From the NCBI GenBank assembly GCA_002381765.1, contig DFXX01000001.1, positions 5,547-12,763 of the forward strand: a DNA stretch of 7,217 nucleotides, in the 5' to 3' direction. This DNA is from Bacteriovoracaceae bacterium UBA4097. GTDB taxonomy: Bacteria > Bdellovibrionota > Bacteriovoracia > Bacteriovoracales > Bacteriovoracaceae. Shown piece after piece: positions 1 through 5,348 of the stretch; positions within the stretch are counted from its first letter, which is position 1, and the number at the start of each line of letters is the position of its first letter. The position numbers and the translations under genes are program-made. The notes beneath the pieces were generated by a model that searched no databases, was not told the origin of the DNA, and saw nothing but the letters and a program-made list of their open reading frames with translations.

Positions 1-767
1 CCACGAGTTGGAAGACCCCAAGGAGATACTGGGTGACGACCACCACTTGTACGACCTTCACCACCACCGTGTGGGTGATCTACTGGGTTCATAACAACAC
101 CGCGAACCGTAGGACGAATACCCTTGTGACGATTCACACCAGCTTTACCAACGTTTTCAAGTTCATGTTCGATCTTACCAACTTGACCGATGGTAGCGCG
201 GCAAACAGATTTAACTTTTCTCAATTCGCCAGATGGTAGACGAAGAAGAGCATATTCGCCTTCTTTGGCCATCAACTGAGCATAAGCTCCAGCAGAACGG
301 GCCATTTGACCACCACGAAGAGGATTTAGCTCAACGTTGTGTACCAAAGTACCAACTGGAATATCTTTTAAAAGCTTAGAGTTACCAGCCTTGATATCTG
401 CATTGTCAGAAGAGATGACTACGTCACCAACTTTAAGTCCAACAGGAGCGATGATATAAGCCTTGAAACCATCAGCGTAAACAACTAGTGCAATATTACA
501 TGTTCTATTTGGATCATGCTCAATTGACTTAACAGTTGCAGGGATATCAAGCTTCGCACGTTTAAAATCAACTAAACGATACTTTTGCTTAACACCACCA
601 CCATGATGGCGAGTCGTAATTCTACCTTGAGAGTTACGGCCAGCGTGTTTTTTAAGTGGAGCTAAGAGAGATTTCTCAGGAGCAACACCTTTAGTTACAT
701 CACCAACAACAGAAACTTTTTCTCTCTGAGATGGTGTAATAGGTCTGTATTTTCTTAAATTTGCCAT
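1..767 (-). CDS. rplB: 50S ribosomal protein L2, 5' part (3' end beyond window)
   Basis: Ribosomal protein L2 of the large subunit, a primary 23S rRNA binder needed for subunit association and the peptidyl-transferase centre. The start ATG (767-765) opens MANLRKYRPITPSQRE, and 255 codons can be read before the window ends; the family is usually about 275 residues, so only the C-terminal tail is missing. Seen directly: the N-terminal RNA-binding stretch with GRITTRHHGGGVKQKYR (residues 48-64), and the signature NPVDHPHGGGEGR near residues 227-239, which contains the conserved histidine (H231, matching E. coli H229) next to the peptidyl-transferase centre. It lies 17 nt after rplW, in the usual S10-operon order. 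An AAAGGG stretch upstream is a modest ribosome binding site. Identity is certain; it is partial only because of the window edge. Confidence 0.98.
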   Translation of the reverse strand, partial: MANLRKYRPITPSQREKVSVVGDVTKGVAPEKSLLAPLKKHAGRNSQGRITTRHHGGGVKQKYRLVDFKRAKLDIPATVKSIEHDPNRTCNIALVVYADGFKAYIIAPVGLKVGDVVISSDNADIKAGNSKLLKDIPVGTLVHNVELNPLRGGQMARSAGAYAQLMAKEGEYALLRLPSGELRKVKSVCRATIGQVGKIEHELENVGKAGVNRHKGIRPTVRGVVMNPVDHPHGGGEGRTSGGRHPVSPWGLPTR

Positions 768-784
768 AGCTTTAACCCTTTACC

Positions 785-1075
785 TTATATGCCCTTGAAG
801 AATTCAATCTTCTGGCCGTCCTGGAGTTGAACATAAGCTTTCTTCGATGAAGAAGATTTCTTATTGCTTTTTCCAGCACGCTTGGTCTTACCAGGAAGAA
901 CCGAAGTTCTAACGTTAATGACTTTCACATCGAAGTATTTTTCAACTGCGCTTCTGATTTGGTTTTTGTTAGCTTTAACATTAACCACAAAAGTGTAGCG
1001 ATTGAACGATTCAGTCTCTTGTGAAGTCTTTTCAGTTAATAGTGGTTTAATTAAAATATTTTCTAAACCCATCAT
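785..1075 (-). CDS. rplW: 50S ribosomal protein L23
   Basis: Ribosomal protein L23, which sits at the polypeptide exit of the large subunit and is the docking site for trigger factor and SRP. The 96 residues match the family length. The N-terminus ILIKPLLTEKTSQE (7-20) is the family hallmark, and residues 28-60 (TFVVNVKANKNQIRSAVEKYF...VINVRTSVLPGK) form the conserved core. The basic loop that is usually Arg/Gly-rich reads RAGKSNKKSSSSKKAYV here (66-82), so it is serine- and lysine-rich. The gene starts 1 nt after the rplD stop, so its ribosome binding site lies inside rplD and translation is probably coupled. Two consecutive ATGs (1075 and 1072) could serve as the start; the second would remove one Met. 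Which is used cannot be decided from sequence. Confidence 0.97.
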   Translation of the reverse strand: MMGLENILIKPLLTEKTSQETESFNRYTFVVNVKANKNQIRSAVEKYFDVKVINVRTSVLPGKTKRAGKSNKKSSSSKKAYVQLQDGQKIEFFKGI

Positions 1076-1076
1076 A

Positions 1077-1694
1077 TTACACCAACCTGCTTAATAGTTT
1101 CTCGAAGGCGCCTTTCTCAATGATTAGGTTTTCGAACTTGATTGCTTCGTAAACGCTAAAACCATCAACTGGGGCATACTTTGCTCTAGCAAGGTTACTT
1201 ACTGAACGATTAACTTTTTCATTAACTTCTGTCGTAATCACAAGAGCTGGAAGCAACCCGCGAGTAGTAAGAGTTTTGAACATGTCTTTCGTTTTTCCAG
1301 TAGCCTCAATTGTTTCTACAATATGTAGTTTTCCTGCTTGGTGCTTATCGGCCAATACAGAAGCAATTGCATTGAGCATTACTTTTTTGTTAACTTTCTG
1401 AGTGTAGTCACGTGGAGTTGGTCCAAATACAGTACCGCCTCCAGGCATTAAAGGAGAACGAGTAGAACCCTGACGAGCATTACCAGTTCCTTTTTGCTTA
1501 AACGGCTTCTTACCACCGCCAGATACAAAGCCTTTAGTCTTAGTCATGGCTGTACCTTGACGACGACCAGCTAGTGTAGCTTTAACTACTTGGTGAACAA
1601 CAGTTCCGTTAATAGAATCTACAGAGAAATCTCTATCGATCTTAAGAGAACCAGCTTTTTCAAATTTACTATTTAATACGTTTAATTCAGTCAT
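1077..1694 (-). CDS. rplD: 50S ribosomal protein L4
   Basis: Ribosomal protein L4, a 23S rRNA binder whose long loop lines the nascent-peptide tunnel. In E. coli it also represses its own S10 operon. The 205 residues are of normal length. The extended tunnel loop is clear at about residues 43-95: GRRQGTAMTKTKG, then KPFKQKGTGNARQGSTRSPLMPGGGTVFGP, followed by the globular part with RDYTQKVNKKVMLNAIASVLADK. The ATG at 1694-1692 is preceded by a GGGGGAGG ribosome binding site, 13 nt after the rplC stop. Whether this L4 regulates the operon is unknown. The E. coli-type leader ahead of rpsJ is absent, so any L4 target would have to lie elsewhere, for example in the rpsJ-rplC gap. Confidence 0.98.
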   Translation of the reverse strand: MTELNVLNSKFEKAGSLKIDRDFSVDSINGTVVHQVVKATLAGRRQGTAMTKTKGFVSGGGKKPFKQKGTGNARQGSTRSPLMPGGGTVFGPTPRDYTQKVNKKVMLNAIASVLADKHQAGKLHIVETIEATGKTKDMFKTLTTRGLLPALVITTEVNEKVNRSVSNLARAKYAPVDGFSVYEAIKFENLIIEKGAFEKLLSRLV

Positions 1695-1707
1695 TTTCTA
1701 CCTCCCC

Positions 1708-2361
1708 CTATGCCTTTTTCACGGCTTTCGCAACTTTTACGAAACCGTTCTTTGAGCCAGGGATTGATCCTCTAAGAAGCATATAACCAGCTTCAAGATT
1801 TACTTCCACAACTTGGATATTTTGTACTGTTGAAGTCTCTACACCTAGATGACCAGGCATTTTCTTGTTGGCGAAAACTCGAGCTGGAGTTGCACGACAA
1901 CCGATAGAACCCGGACGACGGTGAAAGTGTGAACCGTGAGCAGCAGGTCCACCTTGGAAGTTATAACGTTTCATAACCCCGGCAAAACCCTTACCTTTAG
2001 ATGGGCCAGTAACGTCAACATAAGTTGCAACTGGGAACTCATCTAGTGATGCTTCTTTTCCAAGAGCATCTGCACTCACTTCGCTAACCTTAATTTCGGA
2101 AAGCTCAGAAAATGTTTTCTCAATGTTTGCTTTTTTGAGGTGACCTTTCTCAGGAGCGTTAACAAGAGACTCGCGCTTCTCGTTATAAGCTACTTGATAA
2201 GCGGAATAACCGTCTTTTTCAGCAGTTTTAACTTGGGAAATAACGTTCGGAATTAGCTTAACAACAGTCACAGGTACGTGATTGCCGTTTTGATCAAAGA
2301 TTCTGGTCATGCCAGCTTTAATTCCGTAAAAAGCAGGCAGACTAACTTTAGCGTCTGACAT
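1708..2361 (-). CDS. rplC: 50S ribosomal protein L3
   Basis: Ribosomal protein L3, one of the first proteins to bind 23S rRNA in assembly, with an extension reaching towards the peptidyl-transferase centre. The 217 residues are within family range. Seen: the N-terminal beta-barrel segment FYGIKAGMTRIFDQNGNHVPVTVV (11-34) and the signature region TGPSKGKGFAGVMKRYNF (118-135) with HGSHFHRRPGSIG (142-154) and KKMPGHLG (166-173). The loop GSIGCRATP lacks the glutamine that PrmB methylates in E. coli L3 (GSIGQNQTP), so that modification is not expected (inference). The ATG at 2361-2359 has a strong GGAGG site 5 to 6 nt upstream. It is separated from rpsJ by 86 nt, the widest gap among the ribosomal genes here, and a promoter-like sequence and a hairpin lie in or beside that gap. 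Confidence 0.98.
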   Translation of the reverse strand: MSDAKVSLPAFYGIKAGMTRIFDQNGNHVPVTVVKLIPNVISQVKTAEKDGYSAYQVAYNEKRESLVNAPEKGHLKKANIEKTFSELSEIKVSEVSADALGKEASLDEFPVATYVDVTGPSKGKGFAGVMKRYNFQGGPAAHGSHFHRRPGSIGCRATPARVFANKKMPGHLGVETSTVQNIQVVEVNLEAGYMLLRGSIPGSKNGFVKVAKAVKKA

Positions 2362-2373
2362 TCGCCCTCCACA

Positions 2374-2396
2374 GCATCACCCTCTCTCAGGGATGC
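2374..2396 (-). promoter_or_regulatory. Hairpin in the rplC leader, just upstream of the ribosome binding site
   Basis: On the minus strand GCATC and GATGC pair over 5 bp, continued by two C-G pairs and a wobble pair across a single bulged T, closing a loop of about 6 nt (GAGAGA). It ends about 5 nt before the GGAGG site of rplC. Its place in the leader of the ribosomal-protein genes makes it a candidate site for translational or attenuation control, possibly by L3 or L4. The fold was worked out by eye and the regulatory role is inference. Confidence 0.5.
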
Positions 2397-2441
2397 ATTC
2401 ATGGTTAATAAAATAAACTAAACAATAAAAAGCGTTGAAGC

Positions 2442-2470
2442 TTTATACTAGTACTTAATCTCTACGTCAA
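2442..2470 (-). promoter_or_regulatory. Candidate sigma70-type promoter for rplC and downstream genes
   Basis: On the minus strand TTGACG (2470-2465) is followed by exactly 17 nt and TATAAA (2447-2442); each hexamer matches the consensus at 5 of 6 positions. The -35 box and spacer lie in the last codons and stop of rpsJ. The expected transcript would start near 2435 and carry a leader of about 74 nt before rplC. The -35 is constrained by coding sequence, so chance is possible, but this is the best promoter match I found in the window. Confidence 0.6.
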
Positions 2471-2756
2471 CACCAGCAGAGAGGTCTAGCTTCATAAGGC
2501 TATCAACTGTCTGTTGAGTTGGCTCAACGATATCGATAAGACGCTTGTGAGTTCTCATTTCGAACTGCTCACGAGACTTTTTATCGATGTGTGGTGAACG
2601 AAGAACTGTATAACGGTTAATCTCAGTAGGTAGAGGGATCGGGCCCGCTACTCTAGCGCCAGTGTTTTTAGCAGTCTGGACAATTTCCTGAACTGATGCG
2701 TCAAGAATATTGTAGTCATAAGCACGAAGCTTAATTCTAAGTTTGTTGGTTTTCAT
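2448..2756 (-). CDS. rpsJ: 30S ribosomal protein S10 (NusE)
   Basis: Small-subunit protein S10, which also acts as NusE, pairing with NusB in transcription antitermination and contacting NusG. Its 102 residues match the family length. Seen: the N-terminal KLRIKLRAYDYNILDASVQEIV (5-26), the signature TGARVAGPIPLPTEINRYTVLRSPHIDKKSREQFE (32-66) and the RTHKRLIDI segment (68-76). The start ATG at 2756-2754 has a GGAG site 5 nt upstream. The gene begins only 76 nt after the tuf stop, and a strong terminator fills most of that gap, so its expression depends on read-through or on a weak promoter near the terminator. An 86-nt gap separates it from rplC, unlike the tight packing further down the cluster. 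The ending VEIKY is ordinary for the family. Confidence 0.98.
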   Translation of the reverse strand: MKTNKLRIKLRAYDYNILDASVQEIVQTAKNTGARVAGPIPLPTEINRYTVLRSPHIDKKSREQFEMRTHKRLIDIVEPTQQTVDSLMKLDLSAGVDVEIKY

Positions 2757-2779
2757 TCAATCTCCAAAATTTTTTTGTC

Positions 2780-2808
2780 AAATTAGAAAAAGAATGGGCC
2801 TTTGTAAA
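2780..2808 (-). promoter_or_regulatory. Weak candidate promoter for rpsJ inside the tuf terminator region
   Basis: TTTACA (2808-2803, five matches to the -35 consensus) lies in the terminator loop, with a 17-nt spacer and TAATTT (2785-2780, only three matches to the -10 consensus). It would give rpsJ a very short leader. The weak -10 and the overlap with the terminator stem make this a low-confidence call. A nearby perfect TTGACA (2781-2776) has no acceptable -10 at 16-18 nt. Confidence 0.2.
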
Positions 2809-2819
2809 GCCCATTCTTT
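2787..2819 (-). terminator. Intrinsic terminator after tuf
   Basis: On the minus strand an 11-bp perfect stem (AAAGAATGGGC at 2819-2809 pairing with GCCCATTCTTT at 2799-2789) encloses a 9-nt loop and runs into a T5 tract. It begins 13 nt after the tuf stop codon. The position and shape are those of a Rho-independent terminator for the tRNA-tuf transcript. Because rpsJ follows directly with no strong promoter, it may act as a partial terminator or attenuator. Confidence 0.9.
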
Positions 2820-2832
2820 ATTTATTTTGACG

Positions 2833-4023
2833 TTATTCAATAATATCAGATACCGTACCAGCACCAATAGTACGTCCACCTTCGCGAATCGCGAAACGAA
2901 GACCTTTTTCCATGGCGATAGGTGCAATAAGCTCAACACCGAAAGAAGTGTTATCTCCTGGCATAATCATCTCCATACCTTCGTTTAGAGTGATTGAACC
3001 AGTTACGTCTGTCGTTCTGAAGTAGAACTGCGGACGGTAACCCTTAAAGATCGGAGTGTGTCTTCCACCCTCTTCTTTAGTAAGAATATAAACTTCGCAA
3101 CGGAACTTAGCGTGTGGCTTAACTGTTCCTGGCTTGATCAAACACTGACCACGCTCGATATCTTCACGCTTAGTACCACGAAGAAGAAGACCAACGTTAT
3201 CACCTGCACGACCTTCGTCAAGAAGCTTACGGAACATCTCAACACCAGTTACAACTGTCTTCTGAAGAGCTTTGATACCGATGATATCGATTTCTTCTCC
3301 GACCTTCACAATCCCACGCTCAATACGGCCAGTAACAACTGTTCCACGACCAGAGATTGAGAACACGTCCTCAACCGGCATAAGGAATGGCTTATCGATG
3401 TCACGAGCTGGTGTTGGAATATATTCATCAACTTGCTTCATAAGTTCAACGATAGCGTTCTCGCCGATCTCTGGATTACGCCCTTCAACAGCAGCAAGAG
3501 CAGAACCCTTAACTACAGGAATATCGTCTCCAGGGAACTGGTACTTAGAAAGAAGCTCTCTGATTTCCATCTCAACAAGGTCAAGAAGTTCAGAGTCATC
3601 AACTTGATCAACTTTATTCATGAACACAACGATCGCTGGAACACCAACCTGACGAGCAAGAAGGATGTGCTCACGAGTTTGTGGCATAGGACCGTCAGCA
3701 GCAGAACAAACAAGAATTGCTCCGTCCATCTGAGCAGCACCAGTAATCATGTTTTTTACATAGTCAGCGTGTCCCGGACAGTCTACGTGAGCGTAGTGAC
3801 GGTTAGCTGTTGCGTATTCAACGTGAGCTGTATTGATTGTAATACCACGAGCTTTTTCTTCAGGCGCTGAATCAATGTCGGCGTAAGACTTAGCAGTACC
3901 GCCATAAACTTTTGCCATCGTCATTGTGATAGCAGCAGTTAGAGTTGTTTTACCGTGATCCACGTGACCAATAGTTCCGATATTTACGTGCGGCTTACTA
4001 CGGTCAAATTTTTCCTTTGCCAT
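2833..4023 (-). CDS. tuf: Elongation factor Tu
   Basis: The GTPase that carries aminoacyl-tRNA to the ribosomal A site. The 396 residues are of normal length. The GTP-binding motifs are intact: GHVDHGKT (19-26), switch I with RGITI (59-63, T62), DCPGH (81-85) with the catalytic H85, NKVD (136-139) and SAL (174-176). Domains 2 and 3 follow, with RGTVVTGRIERG and the C-terminal GGRTIGAGTVSDIIE. The start ATG has an AAGGAG site 9 nt upstream. It follows four tRNA genes in the same order as E. coli tufB, yet is followed by rpsJ, as tufA is. The 125-nt stretch before it, from the last tRNA gene, holds a hairpin and a possible internal promoter. A second tuf copy elsewhere in the genome cannot be judged from this window. 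Confidence 0.99.
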   Translation of the reverse strand: MAKEKFDRSKPHVNIGTIGHVDHGKTTLTAAITMTMAKVYGGTAKSYADIDSAPEEKARGITINTAHVEYATANRHYAHVDCPGHADYVKNMITGAAQMDGAILVCSAADGPMPQTREHILLARQVGVPAIVVFMNKVDQVDDSELLDLVEMEIRELLSKYQFPGDDIPVVKGSALAAVEGRNPEIGENAIVELMKQVDEYIPTPARDIDKPFLMPVEDVFSISGRGTVVTGRIERGIVKVGEEIDIIGIKALQKTVVTGVEMFRKLLDEGRAGDNVGLLLRGTKREDIERGQCLIKPGTVKPHAKFRCEVYILTKEEGGRHTPIFKGYRPQFYFRTTDVTGSITLNEGMEMIMPGDNTSFGVELIAPIAMEKGLRFAIREGGRTIGAGTVSDIIE

Positions 4024-4072
4024 GACTAGCTCTCCTTAAAAGGTTTAAAACCCATTACCTATGTTTTTGACT

Positions 4073-4090
4073 GGTAGAGTATGCTCTACC
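4073..4090 (-). promoter_or_regulatory. Hairpin in the tuf leader
   Basis: A perfect 7-bp stem (GGTAGAG with CTCTACC) and a 4-nt CATA loop, about 50 nt before the tuf start codon. No T tract follows on the minus strand, so it is not a terminator. It may be an RNA-processing or stability element between the tRNAs and the tuf message. Its left arm resembles the D-arm sequence GGTAGAG of the neighbouring tRNAs, so it could also be a tRNA-derived remnant. Both ideas are inference. Confidence 0.45.
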
Positions 4091-4106
4091 TATTCGTTCC
4101 TGACAA
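4078..4106 (-). promoter_or_regulatory. Candidate internal promoter for tuf
   Basis: TTGTCA (4106-4101, five of six -35 matches), a 17-nt spacer and CATACT (4083-4078, four of six -10 matches) lie between the last tRNA gene and tuf. It would allow tuf to be transcribed apart from the tRNAs. The -10 box falls in the leader hairpin, so the two features may not both be functional. Moderate-to-low confidence, by eye only. Confidence 0.35.
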
Positions 4107-4137
4107 TAAAAAAAAACTAATTCAAGCCCCGGAATAA

Positions 4138-4212
4138 TGGAGCTCTCGGCGAGAATTGAACTCGCGACCCCTTCCTTACCAAGGAAGTACTCTACCACTG
4201 AGCCACGAGAGC
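4138..4212 (-). tRNA. tRNA-Thr (anticodon GGU)
   Basis: A 75-nt gene with a full cloverleaf: acceptor GCTCTCG pairs with CGAGAGC, the D stem is GCTC/GAGT, the anticodon stem is CTTCC/GGAAG around TTGGTAA, and the T stem is GCGAG/CTCGC. Discriminator T and a genome-encoded CCA end the gene. The anticodon GGT reads ACC and ACU. It is the last of the four tRNAs and directly precedes the tuf leader, as thrT precedes tufB in E. coli. Confidence 0.97.
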
Positions 4213-4232
4213 TTAGACCGAGGCTGAAAAAA

Positions 4233-4308
4233 TGGAGCGGGCGACGAGATTCGAACTCGCGACCCCCAGCTTGGAAGGCTGGTGCTCTACCAACTGAGCT
4301 ACACCCGC
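4233..4308 (-). tRNA. tRNA-Gly (anticodon UCC)
   Basis: A 76-nt gene: acceptor GCGGGTG with CGCCCGC (one T-G pair), D stem GCTC/GAGC, anticodon stem CCAGC/GCTGG with loop CTTCCAA, T stem GCGAG/CTCGT, discriminator T and encoded CCA. The anticodon TCC reads GGA and GGG. It lies 20 nt before tRNA-Thr(GGU). A GTT trinucleotide repeat abuts its upstream side. It corresponds in order to E. coli glyT. Confidence 0.97.
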
Positions 4309-4310
4309 TT

Positions 4311-4335
4311 ACAACAACAACAACAACAACAACAA
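4311..4335 (-). repeat. (GTT)8 trinucleotide repeat between tRNA-Tyr and tRNA-Gly
   Basis: An uninterrupted run of eight GTT units on the minus strand (CAA/ACA on the plus strand) fills most of the 39-nt spacer and ends 2 nt before the 5' end of tRNA-Gly. Long pure trinucleotide runs are unusual in bacterial tRNA spacers and prone to slippage. It would be transcribed as an unstructured U/G-rich linker just ahead of the RNase P cleavage site of tRNA-Gly. Confidence 0.95.
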
Positions 4336-4347
4336 ACGCTTCATAGA

Positions 4348-4433
<86 letters not shown>

Positions 4434-4440
4434 ATTTTAG

Positions 4441-4516
4441 TGGAGCTGCTCACAGGAATCGAACCTGCGACCTACTGATTACAAATCAGTTGCTCTACCA
4501 ACTGAGCTAGAGCAGC
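4441..4516 (-). tRNA. tRNA-Thr (anticodon UGU)
   Basis: A 76-nt gene: acceptor GCTGCTC with GAGCAGC, D stem GCTC/GAGC, anticodon stem ACTGA/TCAGT with loop TTTGTAA, T stem GCAGG/CCTGT, discriminator T and encoded CCA. The anticodon TGT reads ACA and, by wobble, other Thr codons. It is the first gene behind the predicted tRNA-tuf promoter, with a leader of about 27 nt, and matches thrU of the E. coli tufB operon by position and anticodon. Confidence 0.97.
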
Positions 4517-4549
4517 CCATACATCAACGAAACATCGATGAGTCTGAAA

Positions 4550-4578
4550 TTTATAATGTTAGAGACTTACGAAATCAA
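4550..4578 (-). promoter_or_regulatory. Promoter for the tRNA-tuf operon
   Basis: TTGATT (4578-4573) with a 17-nt spacer and TATAAA (4555-4550) on the minus strand, in the 73-nt gap after the methyltransferase gene. The start would fall near 4543. The short leader contains a possible 6-bp stem (4522-4527 with 4535-4540). Position ahead of a stable-RNA operon and good hexamers support it. No GC-rich discriminator of the stringent type is evident between the -10 box and the expected start. Confidence 0.7.
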
Positions 4579-4589
4579 GCTTTTTTCAG

Positions 4590-5348
4590 TTATATGCCAA
4601 AACATTTTTCCATCGCGATTGCAGCAGCCGATGCAACATTCAGTGATTTTATCTCTCCCTGAGAGGGAAGACTGAGATTTTTCTGTACTAATCTGGCCAC
4701 AGCATGGGAGAGGCCAGTTTCTTCGGCACCCAGCAGCAAACAAATTCTTTTCAGAGATCTAAGGCCTTCAGCGGTGAGATTTTCTGAAGAATGTTCAGAT
4801 AGACCCACGGTTTGGATACCGGCATTATTAATCTGGGCGATGGCCTTACTGAGAGAACTCACCCTGATGAGATTTACATACTCAGTGGCACCAGAGGCTA
4901 TTCGGTAAAAGGAAGGAGTGAGTCCAAATGACTTCGATGATGGGATTAAGACCGCTGTGACTCCGTAAAAACAAGCGGATCTCAATATTGCGGCACCATT
5001 ATGAACATCGGTTATTTGATCAAGGGCCAAAAGGCGGCACTCTGGAGCCTTAAGAAATTCAGAGAGCTGATATGTTTCCAAGGGAGAGGTCTGCAGATAA
5101 ATCTGGGAAGGCACGCGGGTGAACTCAACGTCCATATATTGGCAGAGTTTTTTAGCGTTTTCCTGCAGTTGATGGGAGGAGACGATTTCGACCTTCACCG
5201 GAAGATTCTTGGGGTTAATCTTGTGCTTTCTTCCCAGCTCAACCAGGCCTTCATCAGTTGCCACGAGCTTCTCATGCACGCGACCAGTGTTCCCCAAGGC
5301 TGCAGCTATACTGTGGAGACCAAAAATCAAATCAAAATCTACGCCCAT
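4590..5348 (-). CDS. rlmB: SPOUT-family RNA 2'-O-methyltransferase, RlmB/TrmH type
   Basis: A 252-residue SpoU-type (TrmH) methyltransferase that uses S-adenosylmethionine to methylate a ribose 2'-OH. The closest match in layout is RlmB, which modifies G2251 of E. coli 23S rRNA (243 residues there). An N-terminal L30e-like substrate-binding part starts IFGLHSIAAAL (8-18). The trefoil-knot domain has motif 1 LDQITDVHNGAAILRSA (109-125; N117, R123), SGA near 152-154, motif 2 LLLGAEETGL (204-213; E209) and motif 3 LSLPSQGEIKSLNVASAAAI (225-244; N237). Motif 1 has NGAA where NLGA or NVGA is usual, and motif 3 lacks the common IPM. The ATG overlaps the end of proS by 10 nt, implying translational coupling, and it is the only Met before residue 72. 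The exact target (rRNA or tRNA) cannot be settled here, so the symbol is tentative. Confidence 0.85.
   Translation of the reverse strand: MGVDFDLIFGLHSIAAALGNTGRVHEKLVATDEGLVELGRKHKINPKNLPVKVEIVSSHQLQENAKKLCQYMDVEFTRVPSQIYLQTSPLETYQLSEFLKAPECRLLALDQITDVHNGAAILRSACFYGVTAVLIPSSKSFGLTPSFYRIASGATEYVNLIRVSSLSKAIAQINNAGIQTVGLSEHSSENLTAEGLRSLKRICLLLGAEETGLSHAVARLVQKNLSLPSQGEIKSLNVASAAAIAMEKCFGI

Noticed and set aside
33..239. Plus-strand Thr-rich frame inside rplB
   Set aside because: Antisense shadow of the conserved rplB coding sequence, low-complexity, no ribosome binding site.
2270..2402. Small upstream frame starting at ATG 2402 that overlaps the rplC start out of frame
   Set aside because: No ribosome binding site precedes it, and the rplC start with its strong GGAGG is clear; it is probably a chance frame.
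2429..2444. 5-bp hairpin followed by T5 just after rpsJ, resembling a weak terminator
   Set aside because: The stem is short and AT-rich and overlaps the -10 box and expected start of the better-supported rplC promoter.
2776..2781. Perfect TTGACA box upstream of rpsJ
   Set aside because: No -10-like hexamer lies at 16-18 nt downstream; the position falls on the rpsJ start codon region (GAATGA).
2743..3870. Several plus-strand frames of 81-145 codons antisense to tuf
   Set aside because: All lie opposite the strongly conserved tuf gene, overlap one another and show no recognisable protein family.
4137..4346. 69-codon plus-strand frame encoding RRDSNSRPPAWKAGALPTELHP-like sequence
   Set aside because: This is the well-known false protein produced by translating the antisense strand of tRNA genes; the terminal threonine run is the CAA/ACA repeat.
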